DNA from: Candidatus Borkfalkia stercoripullorum
GTDB lineage: Bacteria > Bacillota > Clostridia > Christensenellales > Borkfalkiaceae
Assembly: GCA_019119395.1 (NCBI GenBank)
Contig: DWXC01000006.1
Location: 1-59,683, forward strand
DNA length: 59,683 nucleotides
Direction of reading: 5' to 3'
In this document: positions 8,338 through 19,747 of the stretch, piece by piece
How positions within the stretch are numbered: the stretch's first letter is position 1
How the letters are laid out: the number at the start of each line of letters is the position of its first letter
Program-made: the position numbers and the translations under genes
The notes under the pieces: generated by a model
Database searches by the model: none
What the model saw: only the letters and a program-made list of their open reading frames with translations
What the model was told of the DNA's origin: nothing

Positions 8338-10911
8338 TTAATTCTCGCTGCCGCTTTCAGATTCATCCGCAACGGCGGCGTCTCCGTTTTCAGCGGCTGC
8401 TTCGCTCTCCTCCGCGGCGACACCGTCCTCTTCGTCGTCCTCTCTGGGCGCTACGGTAACGGTCGCGACTTCCGCGTCTTTGAGCCGCATCAGCCGCACG
8501 CCCTGGGTGTTCCTGCCGATCTTGGAGATATCCGTTACGTGCATCCTGATGATCGTGCCGTTGTTGGAGATGATCATGATGTCTTCCTCTTCGGATACGA
8601 TTTTCAGGTTGACGAGAAGTCCCGTCTTTTCGTTGAACACGCCCGCCTTTATGCCCTTGCCGGCGCGGCCCTGCAGCCTGTAATCTTCCACGTCGGAACG
8701 CTTGCCGTATCCGCCCGAAGTGATCGTGAGGACTTCGCAATCGGGCTTGATGACGAGCATATCGACGAGACAATCATCCTCGGAAAGGTTCATCGCCTTG
8801 ACGCCCTGCGTATCCCTGCCCATCGGGCGGACGTCCTTTTCGCTGAAACGGATGCACTTGCCCTCGCGGGACGCGATGATGAGTTCGTCTTCGCCCGTCG
8901 TAAATTGTACGGAAATGAGTTCGTCGCCTTCGGTGATTTTTATGGCGATCTTGCCCACCTTGCGGATGTTGGCAAACTCTTCGAGTGCCGTCTTTTTGAT
9001 GAGTCCCTTTCGGGTCGCCATGGCGATGTAGCCGCCTTCCGTGCCTTCCGTAAGAGGAATGACGGCGGTGATCTTCTCGTCCTGCCCGATCTGCAGGAGG
9101 TTTACGATCGCCCTGCCGCGCGCCTGACGCTGCGCTTCGGGGATCTCGTACGCCTTGATGCAGTACACTTTGCCGAAGCTGGAGAAGAACAGGATCTCGT
9201 CGTGCGTGGAAGAGATGAACAGCTTTTCCACGAAGTCCTCGTCCTTCGGCTTGTGTGCGGTGATGCCCATGCCGCCGCGGTGCTGCGCCTTGTATTCGGA
9301 AACGGGCTGGCGCTTGATGTAACCCGAATGCGTCATCGTAATGACGACGTCCTCTTTTTCGATAAGATCTTCTATATCGATCTCGCCGTAATCGTAGGAA
9401 AGTTCGGTTTTTCTCGGGCTGGGATATTTTTCGCCGATCGTGCGAAGGTCTGTCTTGATGATATCCAGAACGCGGCTTTCGTTCGCAAGGATGTCTTTGA
9501 GATCCGCGATCGTGCGCTCCAGTTCGGCGAGCTCTTCCTGCAATTTTTCCACTTCCAGAGAGGTGAGCCGCTGCAAACGCATTTCGAGAATCGCGTTCGC
9601 CTGTTTGTCCGAAAGTTCGAAAGTCTGCATGAGTTTATCCGCCGCCACGAACTTATCCGCCGACTGCTTGATAATGGCGATGACTTCGTCGATGTTGGCG
9701 AGCGCCAGCACCAACCCCGCAACGATATGCGCACGCTCCTCCGCCTTATTGAGGTCGAATTTCGTGCGGCGCACGATGACGTCTTCCTGATGTAGAATGT
9801 AATAATGGATAATTTCTTTTAAGTTAAGGACTTTCGGTTCGCCGTCCACCAAAGCGAGAAGGGTTATGCCGTTGGAAGTCTGCAACTGTGTGTGTTTGTA
9901 CAGAAGGTTGAGAACGACCTGCGCGTTCGCGTCTTTTTTGAGCTCGATGACGATGCGCATACCGTCCCTGTCCGATTCTTCGCGGATATCAGAAATCCCC
10001 TCTATTTTTTTGTCCTTCACGAGGTCTGCGATATTCTCGATGAGCCGCGCCTTGTTGACCTGATAAGGGATCTCGCTCACCACGATGCGGGTGCGCTGGG
10101 TGTTGCCCGAAGTATAGTCCTCGATCTCGCATTTGGAACGGAGAATGTAATTGCCCCTGCCCGTGCGGTAAGCGCGCTTTACGCCCGCCCTGCCCATGAG
10201 GATCGCCCCCGTGGGGAAATCGGGCGCGGGCACATACTCCATCAGTTCTTCGATCGTGATATCGGGGTTGTCGATCTGTGCGATGACCGCGCCGATGACT
10301 TCCGCAAGATTGTGCGGCGGGATGTTCGTGGCCATGCCGACGGCGATGCCGTCGCTTCCGTTCACCAGAAGGTTGGGAAAGCGCGAAGGCAGAACGCAGG
10401 GCTGCATGCCCGTGTCGTCGAACGTCGGGTAATAGTCCACCGTCTCCTTGTCGAGATCGCGCAGCATTTCCGCCGCGAGCTTGGACATCCTCGCCTCTGT
10501 GTAACGCATCGCCGCGGGGGGATCGCCGTCCACCGAGCCGAAGTTCCCGTGCCCGTCGACGAGCGGGAAATTGATCGTGAAATCCTGTGCGAGCCTTACG
10601 AGCGCGTCATAGACGGCGAAATCGCCGTGCGGGTGGTATTTACCCAAAACATCGCCGACGATGCGCGCGCATTTGCGGTATGCCTTGTCGTTGTAAAGCC
10701 CCATCTCGTGCATGGAATACAGGATGCGCCTGTGCACGGGCTTCAGGCCGTCGCGCACGTCGGGTATGGCGCGGCTGACATTGACCGCCATAGCATACGC
10801 TATGAAGGATTTTTTCAGCTCGTCGTCCACCTCGACGTCGATCATATTCGTCATTTCGAGAGTTTTCTTAAACTCTTCGGTAAGCTCGGGGCTTGTTTCC
10901 TTTTTTGCCAT
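8338..10911 (-). CDS. gyrA: DNA gyrase subunit A
   Basis: GyrA is the DNA-cleaving subunit of gyrase, which introduces negative supercoils as an A2B2 complex with GyrB. The protein is 857 residues. The catalytic Arg136-Tyr137 lie in [10 protein letters not shown]. The gyrase-specific QHRGGMG box begins the beta-pinwheel C-terminal domain, which supports gyrase rather than topoisomerase IV. The tail after residue ~820 is strongly acidic. In the quinolone region the sequence is [11 protein letters not shown], so Phe98 occupies the place of E. coli Ser83, while the acidic residue at the Asp87 position is kept. The gene starts 10 bp after gyrB with an AGAGGTG ribosome binding site. Confidence 0.97.
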   Translation of the reverse strand: MAKKETSPELTEEFKKTLEMTNMIDVEVDDELKKSFIAYAMAVNVSRAIPDVRDGLKPVHRRILYSMHEMGLYNDKAYRKCARIVGDVLGKYHPHGDFAVYDALVRLAQDFTINFPLVDGHGNFGSVDGDPPAAMRYTEARMSKLAAEMLRDLDKETVDYYPTFDDTGMQPCVLPSRFPNLLVNGSDGIAVGMATNIPPHNLAEVIGAVIAQIDNPDITIEELMEYVPAPDFPTGAILMGRAGVKRAYRTGRGNYILRSKCEIEDYTSGNTQRTRIVVSEIPYQVNKARLIENIADLVKDKKIEGISDIREESDRDGMRIVIELKKDANAQVVLNLLYKHTQLQTSNGITLLALVDGEPKVLNLKEIIHYYILHQEDVIVRRTKFDLNKAEERAHIVAGLVLALANIDEVIAIIKQSADKFVAADKLMQTFELSDKQANAILEMRLQRLTSLEVEKLQEELAELERTIADLKDILANESRVLDIIKTDLRTIGEKYPSPRKTELSYDYGEIDIEDLIEKEDVVITMTHSGYIKRQPVSEYKAQHRGGMGITAHKPKDEDFVEKLFISSTHDEILFFSSFGKVYCIKAYEIPEAQRQARGRAIVNLLQIGQDEKITAVIPLTEGTEGGYIAMATRKGLIKKTALEEFANIRKVGKIAIKITEGDELISVQFTTGEDELIIASREGKCIRFSEKDVRPMGRDTQGVKAMNLSEDDCLVDMLVIKPDCEVLTITSGGYGKRSDVEDYRLQGRAGKGIKAGVFNEKTGLLVNLKIVSEEEDIMIISNNGTIIRMHVTDISKIGRNTQGVRLMRLKDAEVATVTVAPREDDEEDGVAAEESEAAAENGDAAVADESESGSEN

Positions 10912-10921
10912 AAGTCACCTC

Positions 10922-12896
<1,975 letters not shown>

Positions 12897-13080
12897 AACG
12901 ATTTCGCCCTTTTTCAAAAATTTCATTTTTGAAAATCGCGTATAACGCCCGCAAATGCGCCTTAAAAGGCTGAAATTAAATTCTTTGACTGAACACAGCG
13001 CTTTTTCCGACCCCGAAAAAACGCCGTCGCATAAAAACAAAAAAACTCCGCATACTTTTACCGCAGTCGGAGGTGAAGAT

Positions 13081-13233
13081 ATGGAAGAGGAAAAATGCCG
13101 CGTATGCGGCCGAAGGGAACGCATGACGGCAATGCTCGTTTGCAGCCATTGCGGTTCGTTCTTCTGCGCTCCCTGCGCGGGCGGCGACGGTTGCTGCCCG
13201 ATCTGCTTCGGGCCGCTGTCTCGTCTGGATTGA
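13081..13233 (+). CDS. 50-residue four-CxxC zinc-binding protein
   Basis: A small plus-strand gene with ATG at 13081 and a strong GGAGGTG ribosome binding site at 13069-13075. The 50-residue product has cysteines at 6/9, 21/24, 29/32 and 39/42, plus His23 and Cys38. Four evenly spread CxxC pairs suggest two zinc ions in a RING-like or double zinc-ribbon arrangement. No further domain is visible and I do not recognise the family. It is transcribed alone between the divergent gyrB and the convergent M50 gene, and its stop codon abuts a perfect terminator. The promoter is not clear. A role in protein-protein or nucleic-acid contact is only a guess. Confidence 0.75.
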   Translation: MEEEKCRVCGRRERMTAMLVCSHCGSFFCAPCAGGDGCCPICFGPLSRLD

Positions 13234-13273
13234 ACAAAGAAACGGGCGGATGTTTGCCGCCCGTTTCTTTGTT
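13233..13273. terminator. Bidirectional terminator between convergent genes
   Basis: A perfect 17-bp stem (13233-13249 with 13257-13273) has a 7-nt loop, with A-rich and T-rich flanks on both sides. It serves the zinc-binding gene on the plus strand and the M50 peptidase operon on the minus strand. Confidence 0.93.
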
Positions 13274-13288
13274 GTGCCGATCGTTTTT

Positions 13289-14431
13289 TTACCGACCGAA
13301 CGTCGGGGCGTCCGCTGTTTGCCCCGTGATATCGTCCCTGATGCACGCAATAAGTTTTTTTTCAAACTTGGCGATCCCTTTGATCCAATATTTTTCCGCC
13401 TTCTCTTCGGCCGCGTTGAGCTGGCGGAGCGCCGCCAGTTTGTCGCCGTTCACGTACAGTTCGTATGCGGCCAGGATGCGGCGGCTTTGCAGCGTATCTT
13501 CGCCTTTCAGGTATTTTTCAAGCGCGGGGTACATCCGGCGCGCGATTTCCGTATCGCCTTTGACCGTGCTTTCCACAAACAAAATATCCGCCGCGATGTC
13601 GTTCAGGTAATAGGAAGGCACATATTCCATCAGCCCTTCCAACCGGTCGGCCGCGCGGACCGTGTTTTCGGCGTCGCCGCCGTCCAGATAATACATCAGC
13701 CTATAACTTGTAAGCAGGATGAAATTGAAATCGTCCTCGGGGAGCTGCGGCAGTCCGAAATAGAGCTCTTTATCGATCTCCGAAGGCGTAAATCCCTGAT
13801 AGAGATACCCCTCGATCGCCAGGATGTTGACCGCGGTCAGATACGGCGTTTCCCTCTTCATCAGCCCGCGCAGAAGCGCGCCGTCTGTATCGAGGTCGTC
13901 GCTGGAAAACGGGAGCGTGTTATAAAAAAACAGATGGAACGCGCACGGCAGAGAGGTACATACCAACGCATAGACCGCAAACGGGATCCGGTCGTAAAAG
14001 TAAAGGGTAAGCGCCGCCGCGACGAGAAACAAAAAGGAAAACGCCGGCCCGCCCGCCGTGACCGCGCGGTATTTCGCATAGAGCTTGTCCGCGCTTTTCG
14101 GAAGCATTTCGGCAGCTCCCGCAACCGTTTCGGGCATTTCTTTCGCCGTGATGCGCAGCCCGCCGTCGTCGCGGTAGATTTTTATCGGGCCGACGCGCAG
14201 GCTGTTGAACAAAAATCCGCACGCCTTGCCGAACACGATATGACCCAATTCATGAAACACGCAACAGATCGCACTCGAAAATATCCCGCCGAGAACAAGC
14301 GCGAGAACGAGCAGAAAGCTGTCGATCTCCGCATAAAAATGTTCATACCCGAGATACAAAACGACGCCCGACAGCGCGACGACCGCGGCGATATCGAAAA
14401 CTTTTGCCGCAGTTTCGAGGAAACGCTTCAT
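13289..14431 (-). CDS. M50-family intramembrane metallopeptidase
   Basis: A 380-residue membrane protein with the zinc-protease motif HELGH at residues 60-64 inside a hydrophobic helix. An AGGP segment (126-129) and a second metal motif NTLP...DLDTDG (171-184) follow, as in site-2-protease-like M50 enzymes. The C-terminal ~190 residues are soluble and helical, perhaps TPR-like. The start is the ATG at 14431, which overlaps the ppx stop as ATGA and has a GGGAGGGAG ribosome binding site. It is the last gene of the yabP-yabQ-divIC-ppx operon. By analogy with SpoIVFB it could act in sporulation signalling, but it lacks the CBS domain and its substrate is unknown. Confidence 0.85.
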   Translation of the reverse strand: MKRFLETAAKVFDIAAVVALSGVVLYLGYEHFYAEIDSFLLVLALVLGGIFSSAICCVFHELGHIVFGKACGFLFNSLRVGPIKIYRDDGGLRITAKEMPETVAGAAEMLPKSADKLYAKYRAVTAGGPAFSFLFLVAAALTLYFYDRIPFAVYALVCTSLPCAFHLFFYNTLPFSSDDLDTDGALLRGLMKRETPYLTAVNILAIEGYLYQGFTPSEIDKELYFGLPQLPEDDFNFILLTSYRLMYYLDGGDAENTVRAADRLEGLMEYVPSYYLNDIAADILFVESTVKGDTEIARRMYPALEKYLKGEDTLQSRRILAAYELYVNGDKLAALRQLNAAEEKAEKYWIKGIAKFEKKLIACIRDDITGQTADAPTFGR

Positions 14432-15291
14432 GATCTCCCTCCCTCGCGCGCCATGATATACCCTTCGAGGTTGTCGGCCTCGCTCACGGTAACCGTATCC
14501 GCGCCGGCGTACTCCGCGATCATGGCAAGCAGCATCGCGCCGCCGCCCAAAACGTCCGCGCGGCGCGGATCCATGCCGGGGAGAGCAAGCCGTTCTTCCT
14601 GCGTCATGGACAGAAGTTTTACCGCCCACGCGTTTATCTTCGCGGCGGAAAGCACCGTACCGTGTACCTTTGCGGGGTCGTATACGGTCAGCTCCTTTTC
14701 GAGCGCGACGACGGAAGTCGCCGTGCCGCCGATCGCCGTCATTTCCGTTTTCGGAATGCTGCCGTAAAACGGCAGTTTTTCCGCAATGAGAGCCCGCGTC
14801 TTTTCAAGATCTCCTCCGCACGTTTCGGTGACGCGCACCGCGCCGAGATCGAGGCTCTTCGCATAAACGACGGCGTTTCCGTCCGAAACGGTCACCTCGC
14901 TCGACGCGCCGCCGACGTCGATAATGCCGCCCGCCCTGCCGCCGAGCGCGCCCGACAAGCCCAGGCGGGCCTCTTCTTCACCTGAAACGACGTCGACATC
15001 CAGCCCGCACTTTTCTTTGACGAGGCGGACGAATTCCCCGCCGTTTGCCGCGCGCCGCGCGGCTGCCGTCGCAAAGACGTACAGCTTGTCCGACCCCGCC
15101 TCGCGCGCCTCTTCCGCGAACCGCGCGATCGCTTCGGCCGTTCTTTCCATGGCGGCGGAAGAGAGGCGTCCCGTCGCGGCGAGCCCTTCGCCCAGACGGG
15201 TCGTGTCTATTTTTTTATATAAAGAACGACCGTCCGCCCAGACAAGCAGGCGGACGGAATTCGACCCTGTATCGATTGCCGATATTTTCAT
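14428..15291 (-). CDS. Ppx/GppA-family phosphatase
   Basis: A 287-residue member of the exopolyphosphatase/guanosine pentaphosphatase family (actin-like ATPase fold). Phosphate loop 1 is at DTGSNSVRL (7-15) and the second at DVGGASSEV. Members remove terminal phosphate from polyphosphate or pppGpp. This is the short two-subdomain form without the C-terminal HD-like region of E. coli Ppx. It lies 12 bp after divIC and overlaps the M50 gene by four bases. Confidence 0.88.
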   Translation of the reverse strand: MKISAIDTGSNSVRLLVWADGRSLYKKIDTTRLGEGLAATGRLSSAAMERTAEAIARFAEEAREAGSDKLYVFATAAARRAANGGEFVRLVKEKCGLDVDVVSGEEEARLGLSGALGGRAGGIIDVGGASSEVTVSDGNAVVYAKSLDLGAVRVTETCGGDLEKTRALIAEKLPFYGSIPKTEMTAIGGTATSVVALEKELTVYDPAKVHGTVLSAAKINAWAVKLLSMTQEERLALPGMDPRRADVLGGGAMLLAMIAEYAGADTVTVSEADNLEGYIMAREGGRS

Positions 15292-15303
15292 TTTGACTCC
15301 GAT

Positions 15304-15564
15304 TTACTGATTTTTCAATATCATGTCCAGCTCGGCGGCGCGCTGTTCCAACCAATACCTTGCCTGATATTTTTCGATCTCGTCCTCGGTACTCGCGATG
15401 ATCTGTTCGTACCGCGCGATCTCACCCTGCAGATATTCGATCCGCTCCCGCCTTTGGGAAAGCGCCGTTATCTGATAGATCAGAAAAACGACGAGGAAAA
15501 CGAGCAGCAGAACCGCCGCGACCGTACCGCCTATGACAAGTTTTTTGAACTTTTCATCCTTCAT
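15304..15564 (-). CDS. divIC: Septum formation initiator (FtsB/DivIC family)
   Basis: An 86-residue single-pass membrane protein. Residues ~9-30 form the membrane helix and 34-72 a coiled coil, followed by the conserved YWLEQRAAELDMI segment of FtsB/DivIC proteins. DivIC joins FtsL and DivIB in the divisome. It sits after yabP-yabQ as in Bacillus subtilis, which supports the divIC name. Its ATG overlaps the yabQ stop by four bases. Confidence 0.88.
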   Translation of the reverse strand: MKDEKFKKLVIGGTVAAVLLLVFLVVFLIYQITALSQRRERIEYLQGEIARYEQIIASTEDEIEKYQARYWLEQRAAELDMILKNQ

Positions 15565-15914
15565 TTCGCACAGACGGCCCGCGAATTTTTCTTTTTTGAG
15601 CCGCTCCTGTATTTATTATACAGTTTCAGCGCAAAAAAAGCAACTATTCTGTGCAAACTTTTACGATACAGCCCAAAACCAGCGCCGAACGCCGCGAGCA
15701 TGTAAACGCGGAAGGAAGGCAGGCAGAATATTGCGCCCGCCGCCGCAAACAGCGGGACGCACAAAAGAAAAAACACCGCGTCCGCAGCGGCGCGGGCAGC
15801 CCTGTTTCCGGTAAAAAAACGCACGAGTGACGCGCCCTCGTACAAAACGCCGCCGAGCGCGCCCGCAAGCATGCAAACCGCGAAAGCATAGAGCTGTACG
15901 GATACGTCGCTCAA
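15561..15914 (-). CDS. yabQ: Spore cortex biosynthesis protein YabQ
   Basis: A 117-residue membrane protein with about three hydrophobic helices and the typical GLYRKSLHRIVAFFALKLYN segment before a basic tail. In B. subtilis YabQ is made in the mother cell and is needed for cortex formation. It overlaps yabP and divIC as ATGA on both sides, so the three are translationally coupled. Confidence 0.9.
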   Translation of the reverse strand: MSDVSVQLYAFAVCMLAGALGGVLYEGASLVRFFTGNRAARAAADAVFFLLCVPLFAAAGAIFCLPSFRVYMLAAFGAGFGLYRKSLHRIVAFFALKLYNKYRSGSKKKNSRAVCAK

Positions 15915-16177
15915 CCGAAAAGCCTCTTCGTAAGTTTTTCGTGCTTGGCAAAAAAGCGGATGCCGTAAATTTTCCCGATCGCCGAAAAATTACCGTTCGC
16001 CTTGGAAAAGCTGACGATTTTCAGCCCTTCGCCCGCGATGACCGCCCTGCCGCTTTCGAGCGTGAGCCTGATCTCTCTCGGGGTAAAGCCGTCCACCCCC
16101 GAAACGCCCGTCATCGTGATTTTTTTCTGCTGTTCGATGAGCGCGCTCTCCTGCCGTTCCTGTACGTTTTCTTCCAT
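15911..16177 (-). CDS. yabP: Sporulation protein YabP
   Basis: An 88-residue YabP/YqfC-family protein with the conserved pattern KITMTGVSGVDGF, R-IRLTLESGRAVIAGEGLKI and the G-F---H-KLTKRLFG end. The start is the ATG at 16177, 11 nt after GGAGGG. A GTG seven codons upstream lies before that site and is rejected. A sigma-E-like promoter is immediately upstream, matching the mother-cell expression of yabP in Bacillus. Confidence 0.9.
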   Translation of the reverse strand: MEENVQERQESALIEQQKKITMTGVSGVDGFTPREIRLTLESGRAVIAGEGLKIVSFSKANGNFSAIGKIYGIRFFAKHEKLTKRLFG

Positions 16178-16213
16178 AAAAAAATATTCCCTCCGCACCG
16201 TGTCGTCGGGAAT

Positions 16214-16242
16214 ATTCTATGAAAAATTTTTACCGGATATGC
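16214..16242 (-). promoter_or_regulatory. Sigma-E-type sporulation promoter of yabPQ
   Basis: GCATATC (16242-16236) and CATAGAAT (16221-16214) are separated by exactly 14 bp. The Bacillus sigma-E consensus is KMATATT-N14-CATACAHT, so 13 of 15 positions agree. The predicted transcript start is about 30 bp before the yabP ATG. Confidence 0.75.
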
Positions 16243-16246
16243 CCTT

Positions 16247-18076
16247 TTACTGCGCCTTCTTTTCTTTGGCGCGCGCCTTTGCGCGCAGTTCGCTGTCGAG
16301 AATGCTCTTGCGGATACGGAGAGAGAGCGGCGTGACCTCCAGAAGCTCGTCGTCGTTGAGAAATTCGAGGCATTCTTCCAGGCTCATCTTTTTCGGGGTA
16401 TTGAGGCGCATCGCGTCGTCGCTGCCCGCCGCGCGGGTATTGGTCATGTGCTTTTTCTTGCACACGTTCACGTTGATGTCCTCCGTTTTCGGCGACACGC
16501 CGACCACCATGCCTTCGTACACCTGCGTGCCCGGCTCGATGAACAGCACGCCCCTGTCCTGCGCGTTGAAGAGCCCGTACGTGACCGCTTCGCCCGTTTC
16601 GAACGCCACGAGAGAACCCGTGTCTCTGCGCTTGATGTCGCCCTTATACGGCTGGTATTCGAAAAAGATGGAGTTCATGACCCCTTCCCCTTTGGTCGCC
16701 GTCAGAAATTCGCTCTTGTACCCGAACAGCCCGCGCGCGGGAATGAGGAATTCGAGCCGCATGCGCGAACCGACGGCGCTCATGTGCACGAGTTCGCCCT
16801 TGCGCTCGCCCATGCTCTGGAATACCGTGCCCGTGCCGTCCTCGGGCACGTCCACGATCAGCCGCTCGACGGGTTCGTACAGCTTGCCGTCGATCGTCTT
16901 ATACAGCACGCGCGGCGTGCTGACCTGGAATTCATAGCCTTCCCGGCGCATGGTTTCAATGAGAATGGAAAGGTGCATTTCGCCCCTGCCGCTGACCTTG
17001 AACGCCTCTGCGCTGTCGGTATCTTCCACTTTTAGGGAGACGTCCTTCAAAAGTTCGCGGTACAGCCTGTCGCGCAGGTGGCGGGAGGTGACGAATTTGC
17101 CCTCTTTGCCCGCGAACGGGCTGTTGTTGACCGAAAAGGTCATCTCCACCGTCGGCTCGCTGATCTTTACGAAGGGAACCGCCTCGACCTTTTCGGGCGC
17201 GCAGACCGTGTCGCCGATGTTGATGCCTTCCATGCCCGAAAAGCATACGATGTCGCCCGCGACGGCTTTCTCCACCGCGACGCGCGAAAGCCCCTCGATC
17301 TGATACAGGTTGACGAGTTTGCTTTTCTTTTTCAGATCAATGATGTTATGGTTGCAGATGACGACGTCCTGGTTGGCGACTGCCGTACCGCGTTCGATTC
17401 GCCCGATGCCGATCCTGCCGACGTAATCGTTATAATCAATGGAAGAAACAAGCAGCTGCATCGGCCCTTTTTCGTCAACTTCCATGGGCGGGATGTGGTT
17501 GAGTATCGTGTCGAACAGCGGCGTGAGGTCTGTGCCCTCTTTGTCCGCGTAGCGAGACGCCGTGCCGGCCCTGCCCGAACAGAACAGGATCGGGCTTTCC
17601 AGCTGATCGTCGTTCGCGTTGAGGTCGATGAGAAGTTCCAGTATTTCGTCCTCCACTTCGGCGATGCGCGCGTCGGGGCGGTCTACCTTGTTGACTACGA
17701 TGATAAGTTTATGGTTGAGTTCGAGCGCTTTCTGCATAACGAAGCGCGTCTGCGGCATCGGGCCTTCCGCCGCGTCGACGAGCAGAAGCACGCCGTTCAC
17801 CATTTTCAAAACGCGCTCCACCTCGCCGCCGAAATCGGCGTGCCCGGGGGTATCGATGATGTTGATCTTGACGCCGTGGTAATGCACGGATGTGTTTTTC
17901 GCCAGAATGGTGATGCCGCGCTCGCGCTCGAGCGCGTTCGAGTCCATGACCCGCTCTTCGACGACCTGATTTTCTCTGAAAGTGCCGCTCTGTTTGAGCA
18001 TCTGATCCACGAGCGTCGTTTTGCCGTGGTCGACGTGCGCGATGATCGCCACGTTGCGTAAATCGTTCCTGATCAA
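16247..18076 (-). CDS. typA: Translational GTPase TypA/BipA
   Basis: A 609-residue ribosome-binding GTPase of the EF-G family that aids large-subunit assembly and stress growth. The G1 motif AHVDHGKT, the switch region [20 protein letters not shown] and NKVDRPDAR are all present, followed by the TypA-specific C-terminal domain. The frame opens at an ATG at 18142, but that codon lies inside the predicted -35 box. The TTG at 18076, preceded at 10 nt by AGGAGA, gives the normal family length and is chosen as the start ([11 protein letters not shown]). Confidence 0.94.
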   Translation of the reverse strand: MIRNDLRNVAIIAHVDHGKTTLVDQMLKQSGTFRENQVVEERVMDSNALERERGITILAKNTSVHYHGVKINIIDTPGHADFGGEVERVLKMVNGVLLLVDAAEGPMPQTRFVMQKALELNHKLIIVVNKVDRPDARIAEVEDEILELLIDLNANDDQLESPILFCSGRAGTASRYADKEGTDLTPLFDTILNHIPPMEVDEKGPMQLLVSSIDYNDYVGRIGIGRIERGTAVANQDVVICNHNIIDLKKKSKLVNLYQIEGLSRVAVEKAVAGDIVCFSGMEGINIGDTVCAPEKVEAVPFVKISEPTVEMTFSVNNSPFAGKEGKFVTSRHLRDRLYRELLKDVSLKVEDTDSAEAFKVSGRGEMHLSILIETMRREGYEFQVSTPRVLYKTIDGKLYEPVERLIVDVPEDGTGTVFQSMGERKGELVHMSAVGSRMRLEFLIPARGLFGYKSEFLTATKGEGVMNSIFFEYQPYKGDIKRRDTGSLVAFETGEAVTYGLFNAQDRGVLFIEPGTQVYEGMVVGVSPKTEDINVNVCKKKHMTNTRAAGSDDAMRLNTPKKMSLEECLEFLNDDELLEVTPLSLRIRKSILDSELRAKARAKEKKAQ

Positions 18077-18113
18077 AGTGTGTGATTCTCCTGTACTCTT
18101 GTATAACGGTATT

Positions 18114-18142
18114 ATTTTAATACTTTTTGCGCGAATCGGCAA
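18114..18142 (-). promoter_or_regulatory. typA promoter
   Basis: TTGCCG (18142-18137) and TAAAAT (18119-18114) are 17 bp apart. The leader to the TTG start is about 30 nt. Confidence 0.65.
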
Positions 18143-18156
18143 GTATTTTCGGCATG

Positions 18157-18202
18157 AAAAGAGCGGGCGCGGTATTATTTTCGCTTATGCCCGCCCGCTT
18201 TT
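18157..18202 (-). terminator. Terminator of the metallo-beta-lactamase-fold gene
   Basis: A 7-bp core stem GCGGGCG / CGCCCGC with flanking AAAA/TTTT pairs lies directly after the stop codon at 18205 and just before the typA promoter. Confidence 0.6.
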
Positions 18203-18204
18203 CG

Positions 18205-19296
18205 CTAAGCCGCCCACTCCTGCGGCATTTTTCTGTTGTTTTTGAACCATTCCGTGTCTTTGAGAAGCGTATTGCTTGCGGAACAATTTACCGAAACGCC
18301 GCTCCCGTCCGATGTGACGACGATGTTCCCGTTCATCGAAGTATAGCCGCCCTCCGCGGATTCGTCGCCCAAAGAGGTGACATAAACCCTGTCGGTATAC
18401 GCGGCGACGCGGTCGATCATGTCCTGCGTCGGGAACTGGTTTGCGGGAGTATCGGTGTATTCGTCCGTGCCTGCGCAGCAGCAGACGCAGACGATCTTCG
18501 GTTTGATGACCGAAAGGAGCGCATCATTTGACGATGTGCCCGAACCGTGATGCCCCGCCTTAAAGAGTTCGACTTTCGGCAGTTCGTTGTACTGCACGAG
18601 GTATTCTTCCCCTTCCTTTTCAAGGTCGCCCGTGAACAGGAAATGCTTGTCGCCCTGGTTGAACATAAGGCAGACCGAATAGTTGTTTTCTTTGTCGCTG
18701 TCATATTCGTAAAAATAATTGTAGAGGATCTCCATCTCGATGCCGTCGGAAACCTCAAAAACGCGCTGTGCGCCGTCCTCGTTGTTGCAGCATTGCAGCG
18801 CCGTGTAGTGCTTCGCTCCCGCTTCCACTTCGGCGTCGCGGTTTTCCACATATTTCTGATAAGTCTGCGAAGTTTTGTCCGTACGGGGAAAATCGATGAT
18901 CACTTCGCACTCATAGCGCTCGAAGATGCTCGGGGAAGAAGAACTCCCCGCAAAGCCCGCGATGTGATCCTGATCCGCGTGCGTCGCGATGACGTATTCG
19001 AGCACGCCGTCGGTGCAATATCGGTCGATGTATGCAGACGTCGTCTCCGTACTGCCCGCGCGCGACCCCGCGTCGATGAGTATATCCGTATCGCCCGCCT
19101 TGATATAGATAGAATCGCCCGCGTATTTGTTCCCGAGTTCCATAAAGTGTATGGACAGATCGCCGCTGACGTAAACGTCTCCGCCCTTCGGCCTGGTGAG
19201 GTATGTATAGAGGAAAAACGCCGCCGCGAACCCGATGACGAGCGCCAGAAAACAGGATACGACGGTCAGCCCCGCGGAAAATTTCTTTTTAGCCAT
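18205..19296 (-). CDS. Membrane-anchored metallo-beta-lactamase-fold hydrolase (ComEC-like)
   Basis: A 363-residue protein with one N-terminal membrane helix (residues ~9-33) and an extracellular metallo-beta-lactamase fold. Metal ligands are visible in THADQDH (105-111), FTGD and GHHGS. The sequence resembles the hydrolase domain at the end of the competence protein ComEC, but the channel domain is absent. Stand-alone versions are thought to be secreted nucleases or phosphodiesterases. A cluster of cysteines (CVCCCAG) near residue 275 is unusual. Its start overlaps the upstream gene by 8 bases, so the two are co-translated. Confidence 0.82.
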   Translation of the reverse strand: MAKKKFSAGLTVVSCFLALVIGFAAAFFLYTYLTRPKGGDVYVSGDLSIHFMELGNKYAGDSIYIKAGDTDILIDAGSRAGSTETTSAYIDRYCTDGVLEYVIATHADQDHIAGFAGSSSSPSIFERYECEVIIDFPRTDKTSQTYQKYVENRDAEVEAGAKHYTALQCCNNEDGAQRVFEVSDGIEMEILYNYFYEYDSDKENNYSVCLMFNQGDKHFLFTGDLEKEGEEYLVQYNELPKVELFKAGHHGSGTSSNDALLSVIKPKIVCVCCCAGTDEYTDTPANQFPTQDMIDRVAAYTDRVYVTSLGDESAEGGYTSMNGNIVVTSDGSGVSVNCSASNTLLKDTEWFKNNRKMPQEWAA

Positions 19297-19693
19297 TCAG
19301 AAAATCCTCCGCCCCTTCGGGGTTTCCGACGACGACAACCCGCACGAGCCGATAATCTCCCCAGCGCAAGTCGTCCACCGTATACACGAGTTGATAGACT
19401 CCCTCAACGTCCGCGTTCAGTTCGTCGCCGCTCACCTGAACATCAGAAGAAATATCCCTGCCGAAGGAGATGACCGTAGCGCCTTCATCTACGAACGCGC
19501 CGCCAACTTCCATTTGCACAGTCTTTTCTCCGTTGAGTATGAACTTGTCGTTCTTCGTAATTTGCCTTGAAACGAGCACGCCCGCGGCGATACCGACGAT
19601 AAGAAATACTATCGTCAATATCACGGTAGCGGGGTGCGATTTTTTGACCGCTTGTTCGGCAGTCTTGGAAACGCTGCTTCTTTTTCGCGCCAT
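19289..19693 (-). CDS. Membrane-anchored DUF5011-like Ig-fold protein
   Basis: A 134-residue protein with a basic N-terminus, one membrane helix (residues ~22-44), and an outside domain resembling a single DUF5011/bacterial Ig-like repeat (GGAFVDEGATV...VEGVYQLVYTVDD). The start is the ATG at 19693, with GGAGGTG upstream and spacing of 5-6 nt. It is the first gene of a two-gene operon with the metallo-beta-lactamase-fold protein and may help display it at the surface. That functional link is an inference from overlap only. Confidence 0.75.
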   Translation of the reverse strand: MARKRSSVSKTAEQAVKKSHPATVILTIVFLIVGIAAGVLVSRQITKNDKFILNGEKTVQMEVGGAFVDEGATVISFGRDISSDVQVSGDELNADVEGVYQLVYTVDDLRWGDYRLVRVVVVGNPEGAEDFLNG

Positions 19694-19718
19694 AAGCACC
19701 TCCGTTTTAGATGGTTAC

Positions 19719-19747
19719 ATTATAGCATAATCGGAAAAGTTTGTAAA
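19719..19747 (-). promoter_or_regulatory. Promoter of the DUF5011/MBL operon
   Basis: TTTACA (19747-19742) and TATAAT (19724-19719) are 17 bp apart, 26 bp upstream of the ATG. Confidence 0.8.
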
